Virus record (IMG/VR): IMGVR_UViG_3300023174_002543
Coordinates: 123,664-187,663 of that record
Reading direction: 5' to 3' (one strand)
Length of the DNA stretch: 64,000 bases
Source: a virus
How positions within the stretch are numbered: the first letter of the stretch is position 1; every line of letters begins with the position of its first letter. The translations under genes were made by a program, and so were the position numbers. Below are positions 41,582 to 47,508 of this stretch, one piece after another. The notes beneath the pieces were generated by a model that saw only the letters and a program-made list of their open reading frames with translations, was not told the DNA's origin and ran no database searches.

Positions 41582-41849
41582 AAACGTTCCGTTGTCAACG
41601 GATACTCTGACCCAGAGGATGAGAAGTGATGTGACAATCACGGGTGGTTCTGAAACGGAAAAGTTTCACACAGAAGCCATGATTGAACATGGATGTATGT
41701 GCGGTCTAACCAAACCGGCGTTAGCAATACGAGAACGGTCCCTGTCGGGAAGCGGGTGGAGGTCGTGCGTGATGTTGTCGTGGATTATTCGTCTAGTCCG
41801 ATGATTGATGCGATATAATTACCGCCGAGGGATGTCAGAGCATTTATAT
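41582..41849 (+). ncRNA. chain of short hairpins between tRNA-Ser and tRNA-Cys
   Basis: Consecutive local stems: CCGTT-GTC-AACGG, CTCTG-ACC-CAGAG, GTGAT-GTGACA-ATCAC, GGTTCTG/CAGAAGCC enclosing GAAAC/GTTTC, CCATG-ATTGAA-CATGG, CGGT/ACCG and TCCC-TGTC-GGGA. A 70-codon frame here has unlike-phage composition and no ribosome site, so it is not called a gene. Function unknown. Confidence 0.6.
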
Positions 41850-41927
41850 GTAGGAGTGGCAGAGCGGCCCATTGCAACGGATTGCAAATCCGTAAAACCG
41901 TGAGTTCAAATCTCACCTCCTACTCCA
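41850..41927 (+). tRNA. tRNA-Cys (GCA)
   Basis: Acceptor GTAGGAG/CTCCTAC, T discriminator typical of Cys, anticodon arm CGGA-TTGCAAA-TCCG, CCA encoded. Confidence 0.93.
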
Positions 41928-41946
41928 AATATTGAAAGGAAATGTA

Positions 41947-42327
41947 ATGTATTATGATTATGAATCGTCTGCTAAGTTAACAGACATGGTAGGTAAAGTG
42001 TTTACCTCAGTTAAAGAAACTGGTGATACTATGGTGTTTGAAAATGCAACTGACCGTTATGTTTTCTTTCACTCACAAGATTGTTGCGAATCAGTTAGCA
42101 TCAATGATATAGTAGGTGATTTGTCTGACCTAGTAGGGGAACCTCTATTAGTGGCAGATGAAGTGTCTGGAGAAGCTCCGGTTGGATTTGAAGATGAATA
42201 TCACGAATCAGTAACTTGGACATTTTACAAATTTGCTACTCGCAAAGGGTATGTGGATGTACGATGGCTAGGTGAATCTAATGGGTACTATAGCGAAAGC
42301 GTAGACCTAGGTTACGAAAAAGTTTAA
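41947..42327 (+). CDS. hypothetical protein, 126 aa
   Basis: Start at the ATG following GAAAGGAAATGTA; an upstream TTG is possible but would bury the Shine-Dalgarno. Acidic, mixed fold (DRYVFFHSQDCCESVSINDIVGDLSDLVG, then SVTWTFYKFATRKGYVDVRW). The DCCESVSI.DI.GDL.DL segment resembles a family of small phage proteins of unknown function. The 94 bases that follow hold a 6-codon ORF behind AAAGGAAA and a TAGAC-TTCCGTAG-GTCTA hairpin. Confidence 0.8.
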   Translation: MYYDYESSAKLTDMVGKVFTSVKETGDTMVFENATDRYVFFHSQDCCESVSINDIVGDLSDLVGEPLLVADEVSGEAPVGFEDEYHESVTWTFYKFATRKGYVDVRWLGESNGYYSESVDLGYEKV

Positions 42328-42421
42328 CAAAAGGAAATGACATGAAACGAGGTAAGAAATAGTGTCATCATAGACTTCCGTAGGTCTATGATTGGCACGT
42401 AAAATCAATCATACGACTTAT

Positions 42422-42498
42422 GGAAGCATAACTCAACTGGCTAGAGTATCGGACTTTTAATCCGAGAGTTGTGGGTTCGAGTCCCACTGCTTCTACCA
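42422..42498 (+). tRNA. tRNA-Lys (TTT)
   Basis: Acceptor GGAAGCA/TGCTTCT, anticodon arm TCGGA-CTTTTAA-TCCGA, T-arm GTGGG-TTCGAGT-CCCAC, CCA encoded. Confidence 0.94.
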
Positions 42499-42576
42499 TA
42501 TAAGAACATACTGCCTTCTGGTGAGTAAGATAACAATGCTTACAATAAAAGTCCAAGTAGTGTGTTCCTATATGGT
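42495..42576 (+). repeat. long stem element of the AACATACT/AGTGTGTT family
   Basis: Left arm ACCATATAAGAACATACT (42495-42512), including the tRNA-Lys CCA, pairs with AGTGTGTTCCTATATGGT (42559-42576) with one A-C mismatch and one G-T pair at the same relative places as the 41166 element. GTAAG-ATAACAATG-CTTAC forms the loop hairpin. The right arm ends where the late promoter of the next gene begins. Confidence 0.82.
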
Positions 42577-42583
42577 ATAAATA
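42576..42583 (+). promoter_or_regulatory. late promoter motif TATAAATA, 5 nt before ATG
   Basis: TATAAATA, TTTTT, ATG of the following small gene. Confidence 0.68.
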
Positions 42584-42588
42584 TTTTT

Positions 42589-42810
42589 ATGATAAATGAA
42601 TTTAAATTTTTATTCACAAATAAAGAAGAATATCATCGTAGGTATGATATTTGCAAAAGTTGTGATAGGTTCAATAGCTTAACCAAGCAATGTAAAGAAT
42701 GTAATTGCTTTATGCCAATGAAATGTAAGATAAGCAATTTGCCCTGCCCCTTAGGCTATTGGGCTAATGCAATAGATGTATCTGAAACAGATAATTTAGA
42801 AACGTTATAA
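42589..42810 (+). CDS. small Cys-rich zinc-ribbon-like protein, 73 aa
   Basis: Start chosen at the ATG 5 nt after TATAAATA; earlier in-frame ATG lies in the stem element. Cysteine pattern C-x2-C (ICKSCDRF), then C-x2-C-x-C (QCKECNCF) and C..C (MKCKISNLPCPLGYW) suggests a zinc-binding knuckle. DNA/RNA or protein binding possible. Confidence 0.7.
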   Translation: MINEFKFLFTNKEEYHRRYDICKSCDRFNSLTKQCKECNCFMPMKCKISNLPCPLGYWANAIDVSETDNLETL

Positions 42811-42812
42811 AA

Positions 42813-42886
42813 GTCTCCTTGGTGTAACGGCAGCATGATGGTCTCCAAAACCATTCGTGGGGGTTCAAATCCCTCAGGGGACGCCA
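42813..42886 (+). tRNA. tRNA-Trp (CCA)
   Basis: Acceptor GTCTCCT/AGGGGAC, anticodon arm ATGGT-CTCCAAA-ACCAT, G discriminator, CCA encoded. Confidence 0.92.
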
Positions 42887-42888
42887 AA

Positions 42889-43089
42889 TTATTTTCTAAA
42901 CTCAAGTTCCTTGAGTTTTTTGATTACTAAATCAAAAGTATGTGAATCATTTAATGATAGACTAGCAATTAGGGCAAGAAGGATACCCTGTTCATACAAC
43001 AGTTGTTGTTCTCTTGTATTAAAATTCTTTTTATTAGAAATATATACAAGATGTTCTCGCAGGCGTTCTGCTATTTTTAATGGATCCAT
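42889..43089 (-). CDS. hypothetical helical protein, 66 aa
   Basis: Antisense gene filling the space between tRNA-Trp and tRNA-Ile. ATG at 43089, 4 nt after TATAAATA. Entirely helical, charged (LKIAERLREHLVYISNKK, LLYEQGILLALIASL). Not recognised. Confidence 0.65.
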   Translation of the reverse strand: MDPLKIAERLREHLVYISNKKNFNTREQQLLYEQGILLALIASLSLNDSHTFDLVIKKLKELEFRK

Positions 43090-43093
43090 ATAT

Positions 43094-43101
43094 TATTTAT
43101 A
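43094..43101 (-). promoter_or_regulatory. late promoter motif TATAAATA, 4 nt before ATG
   Basis: Minus-strand TATAAATA, ATAT, ATG; ends 1 base before tRNA-Ile begins on the other strand. Confidence 0.65.
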
Positions 43102-43102
43102 A

Positions 43103-43179
43103 GCCTCAATAGCTCATTTGGTTAGAGCACCGTCTTGATAAGGCGGGGGTGCCTAGTTCGAATCTAGGTTGAGGCACCA
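43103..43179 (+). tRNA. tRNA-Ile (GAT)
   Basis: Acceptor GCCTCAA/TTGAGGC, anticodon arm CCGTC-TTGATAA-GGCGG, T-arm CCTAG-TTCGAAT-CTAGG, CCA encoded. Confidence 0.94.
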
Positions 43180-43185
43180 GAATAT

Positions 43186-43214
43186 TTGACAAGTACTAAC
43201 TAGTGCTATATAAT
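43186..43214 (+). promoter_or_regulatory. sigma70-type promoter TTGACA-17-TATAAT
   Basis: Fully consensus, 12 bases before tRNA-Met; starts a new tRNA transcript. The spacer contains GTACTAACTAGTGC, an imperfect palindrome. Confidence 0.9.
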
Positions 43215-43225
43215 AGAGACATGTT

Positions 43226-43302
<77 letters not shown>

Positions 43303-43319
43303 CCTAATAAGAAAGTATC

Positions 43320-43736
43320 ATGGATTTAACAAAAGAAGACGGCGACAAACGCAATAGTTTACCTTATCCAATGGAGTTAGGTAGTCCTGCATTTGCACCC
43401 ATCGATGTTAAAAAAGAAAGTGATGTGTTATACAATGCTGGCAAATTACATGCCAAGCAAGAGTATGATAGAATCATGGAACAAGTAGAAGTTCTAAGAC
43501 GCCAAGCAGAAAGTTTGGAGCATAGAATGCAAGTAAGTGACATGATGCATAATATTACTATTACCTTTAAGCCGGTGCATGGTAAGATTTATTATGTGTA
43601 TTTGGATACACTTAAAAATAAACACTGGCTTTCACTGAACCATCCTAATAGTTGGTCAGCACTAGGTATACATCATAAATTTGTAGTTGCTGTCCAACTA
43701 ATGGGTGATAGTAATTGGCAAAAAGTAGAAATTTAA
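43320..43736 (+). CDS. hypothetical protein with coiled-coil, 138 aa
   Basis: ATG 17 bases after tRNA-Met. Central heptads (KQEYDRIMEQVEVLRRQAESLEHRM) predict a coiled coil; the C-terminal domain is beta-rich (ITITFKPVHGKIYYVYLD, KHWLSLNHPNSW). Small phage proteins of this plan are common but uncharacterised. Confidence 0.8.
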   Translation: MDLTKEDGDKRNSLPYPMELGSPAFAPIDVKKESDVLYNAGKLHAKQEYDRIMEQVEVLRRQAESLEHRMQVSDMMHNITITFKPVHGKIYYVYLDTLKNKHWLSLNHPNSWSALGIHHKFVVAVQLMGDSNWQKVEI

Positions 43737-43737
43737 T

Positions 43738-43811
43738 GCGGGGTTAGTTTAATGGTAAAACAGCAGATTTCCAATCTTCGGTCGAGAGTTCGATTCTCTC
43801 ACTCCGCTCCA
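43738..43811 (+). tRNA. tRNA-Gly (TCC)
   Basis: Acceptor GCGGGGT/ACTCCGC, anticodon loop TTTCCAA, T discriminator, CCA encoded. Confidence 0.92.
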
Positions 43812-43830
43812 ATCAATAGGAATATTATTT

Positions 43831-44007
43831 ATGAATATGAAAATTACATACGACAATCCTGATAACTTACAAGAAGACAGTACTCCTATACCGGAGGACG
43901 CTAAAAAAGGTCTTGCAATTCCATTTCATGTTCAGATTGGACTACAAGAATCAATACCGGTATCAATAAGTACTACTCAAGTTCCAATAGAACCAAGTGA
44001 GAAATAG
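43831..44007 (+). CDS. small hypothetical protein, 58 aa
   Basis: ATG behind an ATAGGAAT Shine-Dalgarno, ending TAG. Pro/Ser/Thr-rich and acidic (DSTPIPEDAKKG, TTQVPIEPSEK). The stop abuts the TTG start of the next gene. Not recognised. Confidence 0.6.
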   Translation: MNMKITYDNPDNLQEDSTPIPEDAKKGLAIPFHVQIGLQESIPVSISTTQVPIEPSEK

Positions 44008-44247
44008 TTGACAGACTACATAACAACATTTTTTGCAATCTTTTTACTTGATATTGTTTACACATACTACTTAAGATGTGTGGCAAATGATAACGTGTTA
44101 GGTGCAAGTTTTTGGAGTGTAGCCTGTTATATCTTAGGAAGTGTGGCAGTTATAAATTACACAACCAATCATTGGTTAATGATTCCAGCAATGGCTGGTG
44201 CGTTTTGTGGCACCTTTATTGGAATGAAGATTAGAAAGAAAGATTGA
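44008..44247 (+). CDS. small membrane protein, 79 aa, TTG start
   Basis: TTG directly follows the previous stop. Three hydrophobic segments: ITTFFAIFLLDIVYTYYL, SFWSVACYILGSVAVI and HWLMIPAMAGAFCGTFIGM, then KIRKKD. Multi-pass inner-membrane protein; a NAD(P)-binding or transport role is not evident. Confidence 0.7.
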   Translation: MTDYITTFFAIFLLDIVYTYYLRCVANDNVLGASFWSVACYILGSVAVINYTTNHWLMIPAMAGAFCGTFIGMKIRKKD

Positions 44248-44249
44248 TT

Positions 44250-44333
44250 GCCCCGGTGGTGGAATGGTAGACACGTTGGTCTTAGAAGCCAATGTCGAAA
44301 GGCGTGCGAGTTCGAGTCTCGCCTGGGGCACCA
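44250..44333 (+). tRNA. tRNA-Leu (TAG)
   Basis: Class II, acceptor GCCCCGG/CTGGGGC (one G-T), anticodon arm TTGGT-CTTAGAA-GCCAA, CCA encoded. Confidence 0.94.
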
Positions 44334-44337
44334 AATT

Positions 44338-44421
44338 GCGAGAGTGGTGGAATGGTATACACAGCAGACTTAAAATCTGCCGCCGAAGGGCTTACGGGTT
44401 CGAGTCCCGTCTCTCGTACCA
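44338..44421 (+). tRNA. tRNA-Leu (TAA)
   Basis: Class II, acceptor GCGAGAG/CTCTCGT, anticodon arm GCAGA-CTTAAAA-TCTGC, CCA encoded. Confidence 0.94.
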
Positions 44422-44527
44422 TTATAGAGTACAGGCTCTTTATAAATCCTGTCTTTGCGTGGAACCGAGCAACGCTACTGCTTGTATAAGCATCGGTTCA
44501 TATTACTACTATAGATAAATAGTAGTA
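44422..44527 (+). ncRNA. structured leader or small RNA after tRNA-Leu
   Basis: ACAGG/CCTGT hairpin, GAACCGA/TCGGTTC stem enclosing GCTT-GTAT-AAGC, then a perfect 9-bp hairpin TACTACTAT-AGATAA-ATAGTAGTA (44504-44527) whose last base is the A of the next gene's ATG. The first two may be spacer processing stems. Confidence 0.5.
44514..44521 (+). promoter_or_regulatory. late promoter motif GATAAATA, 5 nt before ATG
   Basis: GATAAATA, GTAGT, ATG. Lies in the loop and right arm of the 9-bp hairpin, so the hairpin and a late transcript starting at ATG would exclude each other. Confidence 0.6.
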
Positions 44528-44703
44528 TGAAATTCAATATATTCATCAATAATAAACTATATAAAACAGTTACCGTTCAGGGCGACACTTTTAATCCTAC
44601 TTCAATTTGGCCTCAAATTGAAGCCGATAAAAAATCCGGACTATTAAGTAGTTACAATGTCAGCGAACAACTGTCTATCAAAGTAGAAAAAGTCAAAAAT
44701 TAA
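44527..44703 (+). CDS. small hypothetical protein, 58 aa
   Basis: ATG to TAA, 59 codons. Beta-strand start (MKFNIFINNKLYKTVTVQG) with Lys-rich end. No Shine-Dalgarno. Not recognised. Confidence 0.62.
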   Translation: MKFNIFINNKLYKTVTVQGDTFNPTSIWPQIEADKKSGLLSSYNVSEQLSIKVEKVKN

Positions 44704-44706
44704 TCT

Positions 44707-44781
44707 ACATGATTAACTCAGTGGTAGAGTCCTGTCCTGACTCGACAGTGGTCAATAGTTCGAATCTATTATCATGTACCA
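44707..44781 (+). tRNA. tRNA-Val (GAC)
   Basis: Acceptor ACATGAT/ATCATGT, anticodon arm CTGTC-CTGACTC-GACAG, T-loop TTCGAAT, CCA encoded. Confidence 0.88.
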
Positions 44782-44787
44782 AAACAC

Positions 44788-44816
44788 TTGCAAGTATTTT
44801 AAATCAGTGCTATACT
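44788..44816 (+). promoter_or_regulatory. sigma70-type promoter TTGCAA-17-TATACT
   Basis: Near-consensus boxes at 17-bp spacing, followed at 44821 by TATAAATA just before the initiator tRNA, so early and late initiation could both feed this tRNA. Confidence 0.6.
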
Positions 44817-44831
44817 TGCGTATAAATATTT

Positions 44832-44906
44832 CGTGGGGTGGAGAAGTAGTATCTCACTAGTCTCATAAGCTAGAGAACGGCGGTGCGATTCCGTCCCCCG
44901 CAACCA
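44832..44906 (+). tRNA. initiator tRNA-fMet (CAT)
   Basis: Acceptor CGTGGGG/CCCCGCA: C1 faces A72, the mismatch that marks bacterial initiator tRNAs; GTGGGGTGGAG start and CCCCGCAACCA end resemble host fMet tRNA. The three G-C pairs normally at the bottom of the anticodon stem are not kept (CTAGT/GCTAG). Confidence 0.85.
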
Positions 44907-44924
44907 AACAACTAAAGGAAAATA

Positions 44925-45194
44925 ATGAAAGTAAGAGCAAGACATATTTTAGTACCGACGCTTAATGAAGCAGTTGAAGTCTTTAACAAGATTAAAGAAG
45001 GTGAAGATTTTGGTGCTGTAGCACGTAAAATGTCAAAGTGTCCTAGTGGTCAAAATGGTGGCGACTTGGGTGAGTTTGGTCACGGTCAAATGGTTAAGCC
45101 TTTTGAAGATGCCTCATTCGGGTTAGAGGTAGGTCAACTGAGCGAACCTGTTCAAACACAGTTCGGTTATCATTTAATTCAACGTACAGGATAA
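44925..45194 (+). CDS. parvulin-type peptidyl-prolyl isomerase (PpiC-like)
   Basis: 89 aa, a stand-alone parvulin domain. RARHILVPTLNEA (active-site His in ARHIL), FGAVARKMSKCPSGQNGGDLGEFGHGQMVKPFEDA, and FGYHLIQRTG are the family's conserved blocks. Shine-Dalgarno AAAGGAAA. No signal peptide, so it works in the cytoplasm, perhaps helping virion protein folding. Confidence 0.94.
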   Translation: MKVRARHILVPTLNEAVEVFNKIKEGEDFGAVARKMSKCPSGQNGGDLGEFGHGQMVKPFEDASFGLEVGQLSEPVQTQFGYHLIQRTG

Positions 45195-45196
45195 TT

Positions 45197-45358
45197 ATGA
45201 CTTGTAGGGGATATGATTCTAAAACCGTTAAAATCGGCAAAGATGTGAAACGTGCCGCGGCATTAATTCATGACCAACATAAACGCGGTGAGTTCATTCG
45301 CAGTTTTGTAAAAATTGCACAGAGTGAATCACGTACTGGTCGTAAAGACAGCAAGTAA
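45197..45358 (+). CDS. small basic hypothetical protein, 53 aa
   Basis: Starts 2 bases after the PPIase stop. Arg/Lys-rich (KTVKIGKDVKRAAALIHDQHKRGEF). Probably nucleic-acid or protein binding; not recognised. Confidence 0.65.
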   Translation: MTCRGYDSKTVKIGKDVKRAAALIHDQHKRGEFIRSFVKIAQSESRTGRKDSK

Positions 45359-45378
45359 TATTTCTTAGAAAGATTATC

Positions 45379-45468
45379 ATGCAAATTAGAGTTAAAGAAA
45401 ATGTAGAAGACTTTGGCAAATGCGGTTGCGGTCGTAGTCCAATTGGTAAATGCATTGGCTGGCATTAG
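45379..45468 (+). CDS. 29-aa CDGSH-like Fe-S/zinc mini-protein
   Basis: Contains KCGCGRSPIGKCIGWH: C-x-C ... C-x2-x-H arrangement close to the CDGSH iron-sulfur motif (3 Cys, 1 His), though spacing is one residue short and D is replaced. Shine-Dalgarno TTAGAAAG is weak. Overlaps the next ORF. Confidence 0.5.
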   Translation: MQIRVKENVEDFGKCGCGRSPIGKCIGWH

Positions 45469-45563
45469 GATTAACTGAAGAAGCATTTCGTCATGCACAA
45501 ATGCTTTGGATGGAAGAAGAATTACGTAAAGATGCAGAAATTGAAAATCTAAACAAAGAATAA
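45450..45563 (+). CDS. 37-aa helical mini-protein
   Basis: ATG inside the previous mini-gene; acidic amphipathic helix (LTEEAFRHAQMLWMEEELRKDAEIENL). Ends one base before tRNA-Val. Its codon pattern is ordinary for this genome. Confidence 0.5.
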   Translation: MHWLALGLTEEAFRHAQMLWMEEELRKDAEIENLNKE

Positions 45564-45564
45564 C

Positions 45565-45640
45565 GCATCCTTAACTCAGTTGGTAGAGTGTCGCCTTTAC
45601 ACGGCGAATGTCGGCGGTTCGAGCCCGTCAGGATGTACCA
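45565..45640 (+). tRNA. tRNA-Val (TAC)
   Basis: Acceptor GCATCCT/AGGATGT, anticodon arm TCGCC-TTTACAC-GGCGA, CCA encoded. Confidence 0.93.
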
Positions 45641-45641
45641 G

Positions 45642-45649
45642 AATAAATA
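45642..45649 (+). promoter_or_regulatory. late promoter motif AATAAATA, 6 nt before ATG
   Basis: AATAAATA, CACATT, ATG of the next small gene. Confidence 0.5.
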
Positions 45650-45655
45650 CACATT

Positions 45656-45841
45656 ATGAACAACGAAAATCAAAATAAATTATCTGACGAAGTTATCACA
45701 TGCGTTACCTTTCTAGTTGACGATAGTGATAATGATAGTGTACAATCTGAATCTACACTAGTAGGACTTGATACTAAGCGCAAGCCTACTAATGTTAGTC
45801 AACCCGGTAAACATGTAAATGTCATCAGTGAAAAAGTTTAA
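45656..45841 (+). CDS. small acidic hypothetical protein, 61 aa
   Basis: Asn/Asp/Ser-rich, likely disordered (VTFLVDDSDNDSVQSESTLVG; basic C-terminus). No Shine-Dalgarno; late motif upstream. Not recognised. Confidence 0.6.
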   Translation: MNNENQNKLSDEVITCVTFLVDDSDNDSVQSESTLVGLDTKRKPTNVSQPGKHVNVISEKV

Positions 45842-45842
45842 T

Positions 45843-45916
45843 GCGGGATTAGTTTAATGGTCAAACGAAACCTTGCCAAGGTTTAGTCAGGAGTTCGATT
45901 CTCCTATCCCGCTCCA
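45843..45916 (+). tRNA. tRNA-Gly (GCC)
   Basis: Acceptor GCGGGAT/ATCCCGC, anticodon arm AAACC-TTGCCAA-GGTTT, T discriminator, CCA encoded. Confidence 0.93.
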
Positions 45917-45936
45917 AATAACAACGAAAGAAAATT

Positions 45937-46185
45937 ATGCCAAGACAATGTAGTGAAGCCGCAGTACAATCAGTAGGTAATCGTTATGACTTAGTTCTTA
46001 TTGCAAGTGCAAGAGTAAGAGAACTAGTAAGAGGTGATATGCCTAAGTTAACAACAACGGCTAAACCCAGTGTTACTGCATTACTTGAAATTGAAAATGG
46101 TTTAGTTGGACGTGAGTATCTTAAGAAAATTAAAGATGAACCACGCAAAGAACGTAAGTACGACAAGTACGATAGTAGATATTAA
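45937..46185 (+). CDS. RNA polymerase omega subunit-like protein
   Basis: 82 aa. GNRYDLVLIASARVREL, then KPSVTALLEIENGLVGREYL matches the conserved RpoZ core (GNRFDLVLVAARRARQ ... TTVIALREIEEG). Omega binds the beta-prime subunit and aids its assembly. A phage copy could replace the host subunit in RNA polymerase and alter promoter choice or ppGpp response. Shine-Dalgarno CGAAAGAAA. Encoded between tRNA-Gly and tRNA-Ala. Confidence 0.88.
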   Translation: MPRQCSEAAVQSVGNRYDLVLIASARVRELVRGDMPKLTTTAKPSVTALLEIENGLVGREYLKKIKDEPRKERKYDKYDSRY

Positions 46186-46191
46186 AAATTT

Positions 46192-46267
46192 GGGGGTGTA
46201 GCTCACCAGGGAGAGCGGTTCCTTTGCAAGGAATAGGTAGCGGGTTCGAGTCCTGTCACCTCCACCA
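46192..46267 (+). tRNA. tRNA-Ala (TGC), second copy
   Basis: Acceptor GGGGGTG/CACCTCC, anticodon arm GTTCC-TTTGCAA-GGAAT, CCA encoded. Better formed than the copy at 31650. Confidence 0.92.
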
Positions 46268-46273
46268 AGATAA

Positions 46274-46365
46274 GGAAGCGTGGCCGAGCCCGGTTTAAGG
46301 TACCTGACTTGAAATCAGACGAGGGGGCAACCTCTCCGTGAGTTCGAATCTCACCGCTTCCGCCA
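46274..46365 (+). tRNA. tRNA-Ser (TGA), second copy
   Basis: Class II, acceptor GGAAGCG/CGCTTCC, anticodon arm CTGA-CTTGAAA-TCAG, variable arm GAGGG-GGCAA-CCTCT, CCA encoded. Last tRNA of the cluster. Confidence 0.93.
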
Positions 46366-46368
46366 AGT

Positions 46369-46406
46369 AATGGTCATAGTATTAATTTACTATGACCATT
46401 TTTTTT
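46369..46406 (+). terminator. rho-independent terminator closing the tRNA cluster
   Basis: 13-bp perfect stem AATGGTCATAGTA/TACTATGACCATT with loop TTAATT, followed by eight T. Confidence 0.95.
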
Positions 46407-46472
46407 GTCCCTATTACCTTGACAATAACATAATTGGGTTTTTGACATTGACCTAACTATGTAGATAAATAT

Positions 46473-46556
46473 TATAATGGTTTTATAAGTGTTCTATATT
46501 GCACCCTGCTGATAAGACAGGCCCTGTTTGTGAAAAAGATATTAGAATACTTATAA
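46473..46556 (+). ncRNA. small RNA candidate with its own terminator
   Basis: A TATAAT at 46473 (with TTGACC 19 bp upstream) precedes TTATAAGTGTTCTA (46483-46496), which pairs with TAGAATACTTATAA (46543-46556), enclosing CCTG/CAGG stems. No ORF. A long-loop terminator follows. Confidence 0.5.
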
Positions 46557-46557
46557 A

Positions 46558-46640
46558 AACACCCTAGCCAAACATTGCAAACATTTGAGTTTACATACTC
46601 CTAGTTCTTTAATACTTTTTAGCGCATCTAGGGTGTTTTT
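46558..46640 (+). terminator. terminator-like stem AACACCCTAG/CTAGGGTGTT plus T-run
   Basis: 10-bp perfect stem with a 60-nt loop; right arm runs into TTTTTAT. Ends the small RNA and insulates the operon that follows. Confidence 0.6.
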
Positions 46641-46648
46641 ATTTGCGC

Positions 46649-46677
46649 TTGACAATAATTCCCAAATCACGTATAAT
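46649..46677 (+). promoter_or_regulatory. sigma70-type promoter TTGACA-17-TATAAT
   Basis: Fully consensus, with the recurring TTGACAATAA start. Drives the phosphatase/kinase operon. Confidence 0.92.
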
Positions 46678-46699
46678 ACTCACAATGAAGGAGAATAGT

Positions 46700-47194
46700 A
46701 TGCCATGGATTCAAAACGTAGCACTTAGTGATATCAAAAAAGGGTTTCATATTGACCCCGGACCCAACAACCTGTTGATTCAGATTGTTGATACAGGTAT
46801 GGAATTTCCTGAACCAAAATATAAATTCAATAGTGTGCATCAATTTCAATTTTTAGATTTGGAAAAGAATGATTTGTGCATTGAACCAGAAATGAAAATC
46901 AGTGACGACCAAGCAAATAGTTTGGTAATACTACTAAAGCAAGCATTGCTTAATCGTAGTAATGTAATTGTGCATTGTGTTGCAGGTGTGTGTCGTAGCG
47001 GTGCAGTATGCGAAGTTGGTGTAATGATGGGTTTTGATGACACAGAAGTTTTTCGTAGCCCTAACTTGTTAGTGAAACACAAAATGATGAAAGTGTTGGG
47101 TTTAACTTATGATGAGAATGAACCTCATACTATCAATGGTATAACATTAGATTCTGGGCTAATTGTGCCTAAGAATTATGAAGGTGATATATGA
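46700..47194 (+). CDS. cysteine-dependent (dual-specificity-like) phosphatase
   Basis: 164 aa from the ATG 7 nt after AAGGAGA; upstream ATG would encode the Shine-Dalgarno itself. The P-loop VIVHCVAGVCRSGAV fits HCx5R(S/T), with the nucleophilic Cys and Arg at about residues 96-102. The preceding segment (QANSLVILLKQALLNRSN) fits a DSP helix. It could dephosphorylate proteins, RNA 5' ends or nucleotides. First gene of a five-gene operon with kinase and phosphoesterase. Confidence 0.82.
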   Translation: MPWIQNVALSDIKKGFHIDPGPNNLLIQIVDTGMEFPEPKYKFNSVHQFQFLDLEKNDLCIEPEMKISDDQANSLVILLKQALLNRSNVIVHCVAGVCRSGAVCEVGVMMGFDDTEVFRSPNLLVKHKMMKVLGLTYDENEPHTINGITLDSGLIVPKNYEGDI

Positions 47195-47508
47195 AAGTAT
47201 TGCGTAAGTTAGTACGTGATGGGCATGTTGCAATACTAATCAGTTCTGATTATGGTAGTGGTTGGTATAGTTGGAATCCTGACTATCCTGAAATACTTTT
47301 TGATCCGGCAATGATTAGACTTGTAGAGGAAAATAAATTTGATGAATTAGAAATTTATGTTACACTGAAGTATCCAGAAATACATAAACATGCATTACGT
47401 GATTTAGAAGTTGAGTGGGTACGTGAGGGTGCAGAGTTTCGCATTAAAGAACATGATGGTGCTGAAACTATTGAATTTAAAGATGAAGTAGATTGGATTG
47501 TAGCATGA
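47191..47508 (+). CDS. hypothetical protein, 105 aa
   Basis: ATGA overlap with the phosphatase. VRDGHVAILISSDYGSGWYSWNPDYPEILFDP near the N-terminus is a strongly patterned, aromatic-rich motif, followed by an acidic helical part (FDELEIYVTLKYPEIHKHAL). Frequently seen as a conserved phage protein of unknown function. Confidence 0.8.
   Translation: MKVLRKLVRDGHVAILISSDYGSGWYSWNPDYPEILFDPAMIRLVEENKFDELEIYVTLKYPEIHKHALRDLEVEWVREGAEFRIKEHDGAETIEFKDEVDWIVA

Noticed and set aside
41592-41804. 70-codon frame between tRNA-Ser and tRNA-Cys
   Set aside because: The sequence is a chain of hairpins, lacks a Shine-Dalgarno or late motif, and has Cys/Trp/Arg-rich composition unlike neighbouring genes.
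44264-44518. 84-codon frame through tRNA-Leu genes
   Set aside because: Covers two good Leu tRNAs.
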